Source: Hyphomicrobiaceae bacterium (lineage in GTDB: Bacteria > Pseudomonadota > Alphaproteobacteria > Rhizobiales > Hyphomicrobiaceae). Taken from it: a stretch of DNA of 64,000 nt. Of the stretch, positions 17,127-25,930 are shown in pieces. The stretch's first letter is position 1; every line of letters starts with the position of its first letter. The stretch is from positions 372,001 to 436,000 of the forward strand of contig JACKJH010000002.1 of assembly GCA_020638055.1 (NCBI GenBank), read 5' to 3'. The notes below the pieces were generated by a model. It did no database searches, was not told the DNA's origin, and saw only the letters and a list, made by a program, of their open reading frames with translations. The position numbers and the translations under genes were made by a program.

Positions 17127-18116
17127 ATGGCTGACCAGACCGAGCACCAGGCCCTGAGCGTTACCGCGCCGGCGCGCCTGCATCTCGGTTTTATGGACCT
17201 CAATGGTGAGTTGGGGCGGCGGTATGGCAGCATCGGGCTTGCCGTTGATGCGCCTTCGACAATCCTTTCAGTTCGCAAAGCCGACCAGGATCATGCAAGC
17301 GGGCCTGAAAGCGCGCGCGCCTTGAAGGCAATCGCGCACGTCAGGCAGGCCTTCGGTCTATCAGGCGCCTACGACGTCACGGTCAAACGCGCCATTCCCG
17401 CCCACGCAGGCCTGGGCTCTGGAACGCAGCTCGCACTTGCTGTGGCAACAGCGGCGTTACAGTTGTCAGGCGAGCGCCGCCCGCTTGACATTATTGGCCC
17501 GGTTATGGAACGCGGACGCCGCTCGGCGATTGGAATTGCGGCGTTTGAAAAAGGCGGCTTCATCGTAGACGGCGGCAAAGGCCGCAGCGATGCTCCGCCG
17601 CCGGTGCTTATTCAGACGGCTATGCCGGAAGCCTGGCGCATCATTTTGATACTCGATCGCACCGCAACGGGCGTGCACGGCGATCGTGAAACAGAAGCGT
17701 TTGCCGCACTGCCACCCATGTCGCGAACCACTGCTGCACACCTGTCGCATCTGGTTTTAATGCAAGCGGTGCCAGCCTTGATGGAGGCCGACATCGTTAC
17801 CTTCGGCAGCGCGATTTCAGAAATTCAGACCGAGGTCGGCAAACATTTCGCAAGTGCCCAGGGTGGCAGCCCATGGTCCAACCCCAACGTTGGGGTAATT
17901 GCACGCAAGCTGGCTCAGCGCGGTGCGGTTGGAATAGGCCAGAGTTCGTGGGGCCCGACGGGATTTGTGTTCGTCGAAACCGAGAAATCCGCTCACGACC
18001 TCTTTCAATCGTTCTCGCAAGAGGCTAAAGCGCAAGGGCTCGAACTGATGATCGTAGCCGGTCGCAACACGGGCGCCGCCGTAGAGATCCGCAATACCGT
18101 CGAAACCGGCCAATAA
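17127..18116 (+). CDS. beta-RFAP synthase (methanopterin biosynthesis)
   Basis: 329 residues. A GHMP-kinase-fold enzyme that condenses PRPP with 4-aminobenzoate to beta-ribofuranosylaminobenzene 5'-phosphate, the first committed step towards (tetrahydro)methanopterin; it corresponds to 'orf4' of methylotrophs. Visible: 'ARLHLGFMDLNGELGRRYGS' near residue 17 and the ATP-loop-like 'AIPAHAGLGSGTQLALAVATA' near residue 90. ATG 17127 follows AAGGA. It is the first of seven co-directional H4MPT genes. Confidence 0.93.
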   Translation: MADQTEHQALSVTAPARLHLGFMDLNGELGRRYGSIGLAVDAPSTILSVRKADQDHASGPESARALKAIAHVRQAFGLSGAYDVTVKRAIPAHAGLGSGTQLALAVATAALQLSGERRPLDIIGPVMERGRRSAIGIAAFEKGGFIVDGGKGRSDAPPPVLIQTAMPEAWRIILILDRTATGVHGDRETEAFAALPPMSRTTAAHLSHLVLMQAVPALMEADIVTFGSAISEIQTEVGKHFASAQGGSPWSNPNVGVIARKLAQRGAVGIGQSSWGPTGFVFVETEKSAHDLFQSFSQEAKAQGLELMIVAGRNTGAAVEIRNTVETGQ

Positions 18117-18133
18117 AACAAGGAGCCAAACGC

Positions 18134-19036
18134 ATGTCCGATAAGGGAACTCCCATTCTTCACATGCTCGACCCGTCTGAGCACGTCAGCCCCTTCGACG
18201 TGAACATGGCAACGGACGCCGGCTTCAAGGTCATCATTCCTTATACCCACGTTGAACTTAAGAAAGTGACGGCGTTGGTGCAGGATGCCATCTTTTCACG
18301 TCCACCCAACTACGGTCCACAAACCGGCGTGTTTTTTGGCGGCAAGGATGCGATCCTCGCACTCGACATGATGAAGGCGGCCAAGGAAGCCATGGTGCCG
18401 CCGTTCGAATTGTCGACATTTGCCGACCCGGCCGGCTCGTTCACCACCGCGGCTGCCATGGTCGCGTGTGTCGAGAAGGTGCTCAAGGACAAATTCAATA
18501 CCGATTGGAAGGGTGTGAAAGTTGCGATTTTCGGCGCGACCGGCGTTGTTGGCTTCGCCTCATCCATTATCACGGCGCTGGAAGGCGCCAAGGTGCAGCT
18601 TGTCGCCCATCGCGGTGTGGAGCGGGTTGTAAAAGCAGCAGAATTGTCGAAAGAACGTTTCGGCGTGGACCTGGAAGCCGTACCTGGCGAAACACCTGAA
18701 CAAAAGCGCGACATCATTGCTGGCGCCGACGTCATCTTTGCTGCGGCCGCGGCAGGCGTGCAGGTTGTCTCCAAAGAGCACAAGGAACTGGCCAAGAACC
18801 TGAAGGTGATTGCCGACGTGAACGCAGTGCCACCCGCCGGTGTGGAGGGCATGGAATTGTTCATGAATGGCGAACCGCTTCCTGGTTGCAGCGCCCTGGG
18901 CGTCGGCCCGCTTGCCATCGGCGACGTCAAGTACAAGACAGAATCTGGCCTGTTCAAGCAAATGATCGCATCCGACAAGGCGGTTCATTTCGACTTTCGC
19001 GACGCATTTGCGCTGGCGCGTAGCTTCTGCAGCTAA
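18134..19036 (+). CDS. mtdB: methylene-H4MPT dehydrogenase
   Basis: 300 residues. NAD(P)-dependent oxidation of methylene-H4MPT to methenyl-H4MPT in the cytosol. Recognised by 'ILHMLDPSEHVSPFDVNMA' at the start, 'NYGPQTGVFFGGKDAILALDM', the nucleotide-binding 'KVAIFGATGVVGFASSIIT' near residue 120, and 'LPGCSALGVGPLAIGDVKYK'. AAGGAG precedes the ATG. It lies 17 bases after the beta-RFAP synthase gene and is the central catalytic step of the pathway. Confidence 0.97.
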   Translation: MSDKGTPILHMLDPSEHVSPFDVNMATDAGFKVIIPYTHVELKKVTALVQDAIFSRPPNYGPQTGVFFGGKDAILALDMMKAAKEAMVPPFELSTFADPAGSFTTAAAMVACVEKVLKDKFNTDWKGVKVAIFGATGVVGFASSIITALEGAKVQLVAHRGVERVVKAAELSKERFGVDLEAVPGETPEQKRDIIAGADVIFAAAAAGVQVVSKEHKELAKNLKVIADVNAVPPAGVEGMELFMNGEPLPGCSALGVGPLAIGDVKYKTESGLFKQMIASDKAVHFDFRDAFALARSFCS

Positions 19037-19059
19037 TCGGCTGCGAAGGTCATAGCGTA

Positions 19060-20214
19060 GTGTCGCAACCAACCGTGCTGATCGCAGCCTTTGCCGGGCG
19101 GGCGCTTGCCGCATCCGTGCGGCGAGCCGGTTACGTACCGCTCGTTGCCGATGCCTTTGGCGACCTCGACACGGCAAGACTTGCACATAGTTGCGAAGTT
19201 ATTCCCGATGCAATGCGGCGCGGTTTTCGCGAACAAACTTTGCTGCCGGCGCTTGAACGCTTATCGGCTTGCGCGCCCCGTCCGCCAGAAGGGCTGGTTC
19301 TAGGTGCAGGATTTGAAGAACATTCCAAGCTCGTCGAACGGCTGTCGCATCGCTTCAGGATATTGGGTTGTTCTGCCTCCACCATCCGCGAAACCAAAGA
19401 CCCAACAAGGTTTTTCACGCTGCTGGATAAATTGGGTATTGCTCACCCCGAAACACGCTCCAAACCTCCTGCCGATGCCCGTGGCTGGCTGACCAAGCGG
19501 ATCGGTGCCAGCGGTGGTGTCCATATTGCGCGTTGCCGCGCCAGTGCTCGTATCGGTGCACATCGCTATGCGCAACGTGAGCAGGCAGGCGCATTGCTAT
19601 CAATGACCGGCATCGTATCAAAAAAAGGTGCAGCATTTGCCTTTGCACAACCTTGGGTTTCGCCAATGCCGCGCCGTCCTTTCCGCTACGGCGGACTAGT
19701 CGGCAGCATAGATCTCGATGCCGACCTGGAAGCACGCCTGATCGAGATTGGGCTGGACCTTTCCCGGCACCTTGAGCTTATGGGGCTGGTGTCTTTTGAT
19801 TTGATGGTTAACGAAGGTGTGCCCAACCTTCTGGAAGTGAACCCGCGCCCAGGCGCGAGCATTGACATATTCGACGACGATGATGGAACGCTTTTCAAAG
19901 CGCACATAGCGGCAGCCACCGGCAGTGATCCCACGCCGGTCCTTACAGCATCCTGGGCGCCAAAACCGCGCGCTGCGGCCTATTTATACGCGGATCGTGC
20001 CGACATCGAAGTTCCAGATATTGCCTGGCCGCAATGGACCAGCGACCGGCCGGTGCCGGGAACGTTCGTATCGCGATACACCCCGCTGGCAACCGTTCAC
20101 GCTACTGGCGCAAGCCATGAGGCCGCGGCAGTTCTGGTCAAGGAACGCTTGGGGCAACTCGAAGCCTTGCTGTATGGTCACGCCAAAAAAAATGAGGAGA
20201 CACTCGATGAATGA
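19060..20214 (+). CDS. ATP-grasp protein of the H4MPT cluster (orf5 type)
   Basis: 384 residues with an ATP-grasp core: 'KPPADARGWLTKRIGASGGV' holds the nucleotide-binding lysines, and 'LLEVNPRPGASIDIFDDDDG' the Mg-binding Glu/Asn. It corresponds by position and fold to 'orf5' in methylotroph H4MPT clusters, where mutants are affected in formaldehyde oxidation. It is probably a ligase in cofactor synthesis, but the exact substrate is not established to my knowledge. Start GTG 19060 with GAAGGT upstream. The stop overlaps mch by 8 bases. Confidence 0.87.
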   Translation: MSQPTVLIAAFAGRALAASVRRAGYVPLVADAFGDLDTARLAHSCEVIPDAMRRGFREQTLLPALERLSACAPRPPEGLVLGAGFEEHSKLVERLSHRFRILGCSASTIRETKDPTRFFTLLDKLGIAHPETRSKPPADARGWLTKRIGASGGVHIARCRASARIGAHRYAQREQAGALLSMTGIVSKKGAAFAFAQPWVSPMPRRPFRYGGLVGSIDLDADLEARLIEIGLDLSRHLELMGLVSFDLMVNEGVPNLLEVNPRPGASIDIFDDDDGTLFKAHIAAATGSDPTPVLTASWAPKPRAAAYLYADRADIEVPDIAWPQWTSDRPVPGTFVSRYTPLATVHATGASHEAAAVLVKERLGQLEALLYGHAKKNEETLDE

Positions 20215-21184
20215 TAATCAAAGCGGCGTGGGGTTAAGCGTTTCAGCGCGTGCGCAACGCCTTGTCGAGCAGTTGGTCGAAGATGCGACCGCCCTGCGGT
20301 GTGTCGTTTCGAAAGGGCAAAAAGGCGAAACGCGTATCGACTGCGGCGCGGCAACGCCCGGCGGCCTGGAAGCCGGCCGTCGCCTTGGTGAAATTTGCCT
20401 GGGCGGGCTGGGTACGGTTTCGTTTACAAACCAATCCGGGCTGGAAAACTGGCCGCTCGGCCTCATGGTCCACACAACCAACCCGGTGATTGCATGCCTG
20501 GGCAGCCAATATGCAGGCTGGTCGATCCATGACGAAGAATCCGGTTTTTTCGCGCTCGGCTCGGGCCCGGCTCGGGCCTTGTCGCGCGTTGAGAAACTTT
20601 ATGAGGAATTGGGTTATGCCGACCAGTCCGGCTGCACATCGATCGTGATCGAAGGTGATAACCCGCCCCCCGATGCTGTCGCCGAAAACATCGCCAAGGC
20701 GTGCGGCATCAGCCCATCCGGCCTCACGGTCCTATTTGCGCCAACCGGCAGCCTTGCAGGCACGGCTCAGATTGCAGCACGCGTGCTTGAAGTTGCCATG
20801 CACAAGGCACACGAGTTGCATTTCCCCCTTGAGAACATCGTAGATGGCTACGGCGCAACGCCTATTGCTCCGCCTGTACCAGATTTCATAAAGGCCATGG
20901 GACGCACCAACGATGCCATCATCTACGGTGGGCGGGTTCAGTTGTTCGTTCGCGGCGAGGACGACCGTGCCGAAGAGCTGGCGCAGAAACTGCCCAGCCG
21001 TAGCTGCGATATCTATGGGCGCCCGTTTGCTGAAATCTTCGCCGCTGTCGATGGTGATTTCTATAAGATTGACCCGATGCTGTTCAGCCCGGCATCAGTC
21101 ACCGTCTCCAACCTCGACACCGGCCGGACGTTCCAAGCCGGCGCTCTGGCGCCAGAGATCATCGATGCCAGCTTCAAGAACTGA
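20207..21184 (+). CDS. mch: methenyl-H4MPT cyclohydrolase
   Basis: 325 residues. Hydrolyses methenyl-H4MPT to formyl-H4MPT. Family landmarks: 'CGAATPGGLEAGRRLGEICLGGLG' near residue 45, 'HTTNPVIACLGSQYAGW', 'GSGPARALSRVEKLYEELGY', and 'GRTNDAIIYGG' towards the C-terminus. The start ATG 20207 lies inside the end of orf5 and matches the known N-terminus; a longer in-frame open region upstream is the shadow of orf5. GAGGAG sits 10 bases upstream. Confidence 0.97.
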   Translation: MNDNQSGVGLSVSARAQRLVEQLVEDATALRCVVSKGQKGETRIDCGAATPGGLEAGRRLGEICLGGLGTVSFTNQSGLENWPLGLMVHTTNPVIACLGSQYAGWSIHDEESGFFALGSGPARALSRVEKLYEELGYADQSGCTSIVIEGDNPPPDAVAENIAKACGISPSGLTVLFAPTGSLAGTAQIAARVLEVAMHKAHELHFPLENIVDGYGATPIAPPVPDFIKAMGRTNDAIIYGGRVQLFVRGEDDRAEELAQKLPSRSCDIYGRPFAEIFAAVDGDFYKIDPMLFSPASVTVSNLDTGRTFQAGALAPEIIDASFKN

Positions 21185-21237
21185 TTGGTGAATATACTTG
21201 CAACGAATCGCGCAAGCCGGGCCGGGCTGGGAACGCA

Positions 21238-22185
21238 ATGACGCAATCCTTTAAAGACAGCGTGCAACGGGTATCGGGCCGGCCCTTGCGATTGGCACTG
21301 TTTGTGGAAGCCGGTGGCGGAGATTGGCATGCGCGCCAGCTTAGAGCGGCGTTCGAGGCGCGTGGCGCTGAAGTCATAACCACCACGTTGAAGAGCTGCG
21401 CCTTTGACACACGGCTGCCATCGGGCATCTACATCCCAGGCTTTGACGGCAGTCTTCCCGACGGGGTGTTCGTTCGCTCCATATCAACCGGTACGCTCGA
21501 ACAGATCACGCTTCGGCTAGGCATCCTTCATGCGTTGCGGGAAAGCGGTGTCAAGGTTTGGAACGACGCGCGCGCCATTGAGCGGTGCGTCGACAAATCG
21601 ACCGCGACATTCTTTTTCCAACGCGCCGGTCTGCCGGTCCCGGCGACAAGGACGGCTGAAGGCATCGACAACGCACGCACGTTCCTTGCCGACCAGGCTG
21701 CTCCTTGTGTGTCCAAACCCCTGTTTGGCAGCCAGGGAAATGGCATCCGCCGCATTGATGACAGCACCGACCTGCCTGAGCCTGATGCCGTCGGCGACGT
21801 CTACTATATGCAGCGTTACTTGCGCCGGTCCGATGAAACGCACTTTATTGATTGGCGCATTTTTATCTCCAAGCACAGGGTGTTGGCCGCGATGTCACGC
21901 ATCGGTTCCAACTGGCTGACAAACATCCATCAAGGTGCCGCCGCCGCGATTATCAATGAAGACGATGATGAAGGTTTGGCCGGTCTGGCGCTGGCTGCTG
22001 CCGAAGCCATCGGCGTCGATTATGCCGGTGTGGATATCATTGCCGATGCGGATGGGAACCTGAACGTTCTGGAAATCAACTCCAACCCAGCCTGGAAAGG
22101 CCTGCAATCGGTTACCGACGTCAATATCGCGTGGACACTGGCTGAAGATTTCCTGCAGGAGGTCTCTGCCCGCGCTACGTCATGA
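21238..22185 (+). CDS. RimK-like ATP-grasp protein of the H4MPT cluster (orf7 type)
   Basis: 315 residues of the RimK-like ATP-grasp ligase family, matching 'orf7' of methylotroph H4MPT clusters. The ATP-grasp loop 'CVSKPLFGSQGNGIRRID' is near residue 157, with 'YYMQRYLRRSDETHFIDWRI' and the metal-binding 'GVDIIADADGNLNVLEINSNPAW' at the end. RimK-type enzymes attach glutamate or similar residues to a carboxylate; a role in adding a side-chain residue to H4MPT or methanofuran is likely but inferred. Immediately follows mch. Confidence 0.88.
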   Translation: MTQSFKDSVQRVSGRPLRLALFVEAGGGDWHARQLRAAFEARGAEVITTTLKSCAFDTRLPSGIYIPGFDGSLPDGVFVRSISTGTLEQITLRLGILHALRESGVKVWNDARAIERCVDKSTATFFFQRAGLPVPATRTAEGIDNARTFLADQAAPCVSKPLFGSQGNGIRRIDDSTDLPEPDAVGDVYYMQRYLRRSDETHFIDWRIFISKHRVLAAMSRIGSNWLTNIHQGAAAAIINEDDDEGLAGLALAAAEAIGVDYAGVDIIADADGNLNVLEINSNPAWKGLQSVTDVNIAWTLAEDFLQEVSARATS

Positions 22186-22201
22186 ATGCGAGTGTAACGC
22201 C

Positions 22202-23080
22202 ATGACCTCATCTCACGCATTCCTGAAGCCCGCTGATATCTCCCACGCATTTCTCCAAGCCTGCCATGCAGAGCTGACTGCCTTGAAGCCCGGTAACGTA
22301 CACATCCATGCCGACGGTCACGACATGGAGGTACGTCACTTCACACAGGCCGCAATTGCAGCCGCACCCTTCATTGCCAAGCTGGAGCTTTCGCTTGGTG
22401 AGCGCATCAAAGCAGCCGTCGCAGCCAGTATGGAGGCAGCCGGCTGCAACACAAACCTTGGCATCATTCTTTTGTGTGCTCCGCTCGCAGCAGCGGCATT
22501 GCGCGATGAACCAGGATCGCTGCGCAAGCGACTGGAACGCGTTCTGGCGGACATGGACATGGATGATGCGTGCCTTATTTACAGCGCAATTGGCTTGGCC
22601 AATCCTGGTGGCCTGGGCAAGGCAGACATCGCAGATGTTTCACAGGCTCCAACGATACCACTACTGGACGCCATGGCGTTGGCTGCACCACGCGATCGCA
22701 TCGCCGCCAATTACACACACGGCTTTAACGATATATTTGATAACCACCTGCCAAAACTGAATAAAATTTATGCAGGCGTGCGGGCTAGCGGGCCACCCTC
22801 AAACGACGATGCGGTGGCAACCCTCTATATGTCGCTGCTGGCTCACTACCCCGATAGTCATATCCGCCGCAAATTCGGCATGGAGACCGCTGCGCACGTG
22901 CAAGAGATAGCCCGCACGGCAAAACCGTTTTGGACGCCTGCGGTAAATTCCGCCAGTTATGACGCACTTTTGAAACTTGATACTCTCCTCAAGGCAAACG
23001 GATGGAATCCCGGTACGACAGCCGATTTTGTCGTCGCAACGGTGTTTGCGGCTAAAATCGATAGCGAAATTCACCACTAA
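22202..23080 (+). CDS. CitG-like triphosphoribosyl-dephospho-CoA synthase family protein
   Basis: 292 residues of the CitG/MdcB family, which in citrate or malonate lyase systems makes the triphosphoribosyl-dephospho-CoA prosthetic group precursor. Landmarks: 'ELTALKPGNVHIHADGHDM' near residue 24, 'AGCNTNLGIILLCAPLAAAA', and 'NPGGLGKADIADV'. No citrate or malonate lyase genes are nearby, and homologues sit in methylotroph H4MPT clusters, so it probably transfers a ribose phosphate unit in methanopterin or methanofuran synthesis. That role is inferred. It starts 16 bases after orf7. Confidence 0.82.
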   Translation: MTSSHAFLKPADISHAFLQACHAELTALKPGNVHIHADGHDMEVRHFTQAAIAAAPFIAKLELSLGERIKAAVAASMEAAGCNTNLGIILLCAPLAAAALRDEPGSLRKRLERVLADMDMDDACLIYSAIGLANPGGLGKADIADVSQAPTIPLLDAMALAAPRDRIAANYTHGFNDIFDNHLPKLNKIYAGVRASGPPSNDDAVATLYMSLLAHYPDSHIRRKFGMETAAHVQEIARTAKPFWTPAVNSASYDALLKLDTLLKANGWNPGTTADFVVATVFAAKIDSEIHH

Positions 23081-23277
23081 ACGCTTGTCTCGGGACGGTT
23101 CATGTCGTTATTTAGCGCCGGTGCTCAGCGCCGCTATCTGGCGAACCGGTTCGGTGGGACAAGCCACCGTTCGCTGACAACTGGGATAGCTCGTCAAGAG
23201 CGGGTGCGGTCAACGGTGAAGACCCATTTGGTACGACCGCCCCCAGTGGTGATTATTATATCGGAGGATCCCCAGGC

Positions 23278-23790
23278 ATGGCCAAGATCGACAAAGTTAT
23301 GGTCGGCGAATCGCTCGTCGGAGACGGTAATGAAGTAGCGCACATCGACCTTCTCATCGGACCGCGCAATTCGGCAGCCGAAATTGCATTCTGCAACTCG
23401 CTGACGAACAACAAGGACGGCTTCACATCGCTGCTCGCCGTGATCGCGCCGAACCTGCCCTGCAAGCCCAACACCTGCATGTTCAACAAGGTTACCATCA
23501 AGGACGCCCGTCAGGCCGTTCAGATGTTTGGACCGGCGCAGTATGGCGTTGCCAAGGCCGTTCAGGACTCGGTTGCCGAAGGTGTGATCCCGGCTGATGA
23601 AGCTGACGATCTCTACATCTGCGTTGGCGTTTTCATTCACTGGGAAGCAGCAGACGACGCCAAGATCCAGGACTACAACTATCGCGCCACCAAGGAAGCC
23701 CTTGCACGCGCCATTGCCGGCAAGCCCACCGCTGCCGAAGCCACGGCCCAGCGCGACTCGGCTGACCATCCGTTCGCTGCCAAGTCTTGA
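23278..23790 (+). CDS. fae: formaldehyde-activating enzyme
   Basis: 170 residues. Catalyses condensation of formaldehyde with H4MPT to methylene-H4MPT, the entry point of the pathway. The catalytic histidine is His22 in 'GNEVAHIDLLIGPR'. 'PNLPCKPNTCMFNKVTIKDA' and 'FGPAQYGVAKAVQDSVAEG' are strongly conserved. GGAGG lies 10 bases before the ATG. A 197-base gap separates it from the CitG-like gene, so it probably has its own promoter, in line with the very high abundance of Fae in methylotrophs. Confidence 0.98.
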   Translation: MAKIDKVMVGESLVGDGNEVAHIDLLIGPRNSAAEIAFCNSLTNNKDGFTSLLAVIAPNLPCKPNTCMFNKVTIKDARQAVQMFGPAQYGVAKAVQDSVAEGVIPADEADDLYICVGVFIHWEAADDAKIQDYNYRATKEALARAIAGKPTAAEATAQRDSADHPFAAKS

Positions 23791-23952
23791 AGCGGAAACC
23801 GTCCTGAGCAGGAACAACACGATAAAGCCCCGCCGATGAAGGGGGGTCTGCTACAGCGATTGGGTAAACTGCTTTCTGGCCGCTGGGGCGGCTAACGCGG
23901 CCGAACGGCTCACTCAAACTTGATGAACCGTTTATCCCAGTCATGAGCGTCG

Positions 23953-24681
23953 TTACGACTGCCGAAGGCCGGTGATCTCTATGAGATCACCGGCCTTCAG
24001 CGTTCCAGCATGAAGGGCTGTGGCCACCAAAGCCGCATCGGCTCCCGCTTTTGCCAGCGCCACGAGATCAGCCTTGTTTCGCACGCCACCGGCAGCCACG
24101 ACCGACGTTTCGGGCGAGCGCTTCTTCAGGTCGAGTATCCGCGCGATGTCGGGACCGGATTTTCCACCCACGGCCGCAAGCGTCATCGCAATCACCGTGC
24201 CGGGCCAAACTTGCGTATCGTGCAACAGGTGCGGCGGTCCGATAAACGTTGCCCCATTGAAGTCGAGCGAAAGAACAATGCAACTGCGGTGTTGCGCGCA
24301 AAGATTTGCCAGATCATCGGCGTGCTGCAACGTCTCGGAGCCAATAACGGCCTTTACACGCTTGTGCTTCAGCAGATCGGAAACGCCTGCCGGCGTGTTT
24401 GCCCCATTGTCCACCCATAGCTCGATTTCCGGCAAAGCACGGGTGAGGTTCTGGATCATTGTTAAATCAGGGCTGGCATCGCTAATGCCGTCAAGATCGG
24501 CGACATAGAGAACCTCGAAGCGATGCAATGCCATCAGACCTTCAGCAATCGCGACTGGGTCTGAGCCTTCGGCCAGGGGCGAATTGATCGCTTGATAGCT
24601 CCCCCGCTGGCCACCTCTGGCGTGGACAACGCGGCCGTTTTTTACATCGATCACTGGAAAGACTTGCATCGCAGCCGCCAT
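23953..24681 (-). CDS. HisA/HisF-related TIM-barrel protein
   Basis: 242 residues related to HisA/HisF. 'MQVFPVIDVKNGRVVHARGGQRG' replaces the HisA start, with a first catalytic-type Asp, 'LYVADLDGISDASPDL' follows, and 'VAAGGVRNKADLVALAKAGADAALVATALH' holds the phosphate-binding Gly pair. It is convergent with fae and divergent from the MfnF-like gene. Homologues occur in methanogens and H4MPT methylotrophs, so a role in methanofuran or methanopterin synthesis is more likely than histidine synthesis. Starts at 24681 and 24669 are both possible; the open frame extends far upstream only as the antisense shadow of the next gene. Confidence 0.85.
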   Translation of the reverse strand: MAAAMQVFPVIDVKNGRVVHARGGQRGSYQAINSPLAEGSDPVAIAEGLMALHRFEVLYVADLDGISDASPDLTMIQNLTRALPEIELWVDNGANTPAGVSDLLKHKRVKAVIGSETLQHADDLANLCAQHRSCIVLSLDFNGATFIGPPHLLHDTQVWPGTVIAMTLAAVGGKSGPDIARILDLKKRSPETSVVAAGGVRNKADLVALAKAGADAALVATALHAGTLKAGDLIEITGLRQS

Positions 24682-24762
24682 TCGACAAATCAGGTATCGG
24701 GGAACCAATGCATACTTGTTCCTACAAGAACAGTATTGCGAATTCAGTACGGGACATCCGGC

Positions 24763-25797
24763 ATGGCAATCACGGCGGGGCTCGACGTTGGCGGAGCCCA
24801 TTTGAAAATCGCGCTGGTGGAAGACGGTGTTCCCGTCGCGTTGCAACAGCACGCCTGCGCGCTTTGGCAGGGCATCGACAAGCTCGATGCGGCACTTCTG
24901 GCCGCCCGCCCCATGCTTAATCGCGCCGACCGGATCGCAATCACCATGACCGGCGAACTTTCCGACCTGTTTGAAAGCCGTCTTGATGGGGTCAGCAAAC
25001 TGGTGGAGTGGCTGTCGTTGAAACTGGGCGAGGACATCCGCTTCTGGCAAGGACTGCGCGGCTTTGGCACCAGCGATTGCGCCATTGAACATCACCAGGA
25101 TGTCGGTTCGACCAACTTCCTTGCAACCGCTGCTATCGTTGGACGCCATCGCGCTAACGCACTGCTGGTCGATTTCGGATCGACCACCACAGACATCATT
25201 GCGATCATCGAGGGTACACCAACATCGCAAGGCGCGACCGATGCAATACGCCAGGGCAACGCAGAGCTGGTCTATACCGGTTACACACGCACCGCTGTCA
25301 TGGGTGTTACCGACAAGGCGGTGTTCAAGGGGCAATGGGTCGGCTTGGCGCGCGAGTATCTTGCCACCATGGCAGACGTGCGCCGCATCCTTGGCGACAT
25401 CGATCCCGATGTCGATTTGCATTCCCCGGCAGACGGGCGCGGAAAGAGCCTCGCCGAAAGCACCCAGCGCCTTGCGCGCATGCTTGGACGCGACGCAGAT
25501 GAAGGCACTGATGCGGACTGGTACGTCACGGCGCGAGGCATTGCCGAAGCACAGATGCACTCGATCCAAGACGGGCTTGTAACAATCCTCTCGCGCCATC
25601 CCAGTTTACTTGACGGACCGATGGTGGTTGCCGGGATCGGTGCCAGGGTTGCTGGCGAACTCGCGCGCCGCGTCGGTCTGAAACCTGTCACCTTCGGTGA
25701 ATTGATTGGCGCGTCGGGCAAGCTGGCACTGGATGCAACGCACGCAGCCCCCGCCACGGCGGTTGCGCTCCTGTTCGATCAGATGAATCAGTCTTGA
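24763..25797 (+). CDS. MfnF-like hydantoinase/oxoprolinase-fold protein
   Basis: 344 residues. N-terminal sugar-kinase/Hsp70-like fold: 'AGLDVGGAHLKIALVEDG' (phosphate-1), 'AITMTGELSDLFESR', and 'LLVDFGSTTTDIIAIIEG' (phosphate-2). This is the hydantoinase/oxoprolinase-related family whose archaeal member MfnF joins the furan and tyramine-glutamate parts of methanofuran. Here it probably helps make the methanofuran analogue used by the formyltransferase/hydrolase complex. ATG 24763 matches the conserved start, 81 bases from the divergent HisA-like gene. Its stop codon TGA is the first base group of a palindromic repeat. Confidence 0.88.
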   Translation: MAITAGLDVGGAHLKIALVEDGVPVALQQHACALWQGIDKLDAALLAARPMLNRADRIAITMTGELSDLFESRLDGVSKLVEWLSLKLGEDIRFWQGLRGFGTSDCAIEHHQDVGSTNFLATAAIVGRHRANALLVDFGSTTTDIIAIIEGTPTSQGATDAIRQGNAELVYTGYTRTAVMGVTDKAVFKGQWVGLAREYLATMADVRRILGDIDPDVDLHSPADGRGKSLAESTQRLARMLGRDADEGTDADWYVTARGIAEAQMHSIQDGLVTILSRHPSLLDGPMVVAGIGARVAGELARRVGLKPVTFGELIGASGKLALDATHAAPATAVALLFDQMNQS

Positions 25798-25910
25798 GCA
25801 TGTTTTTCACGGCTCTACCGCCGCACACTTCAGCTAAACATGCTCTCTCTTTCGACTGGAGCATGTTTTTCACGCTGAACCGCTGCACACTTCAGCTAAA
25901 CATGCTCTAG
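25796..25910 (+). repeat. GAGCATGTTT hairpin repeat, two copies
   Basis: Two hairpins with stems GAGCATGTTT / AAACATGCTC, at 25796-25846 and 25858-25910, separated by a short spacer and ending CTCTAG. The first starts inside the stop region of the MfnF-like gene, and it may serve as its terminator. Three more copies are at 57306-57475. Confidence 0.85.
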
Positions 25911-25930
25911 GGAACGCGAAAGCTTAGACA

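Noticed and set aside
24682..25599. Long upstream extension of the HisA-like minus-strand frame (548 residues in total)
   Set aside because: The extension is antisense to the clearly coding MfnF-like gene and has no conserved sequence; the HisA-type start is at 24681 or 24669.
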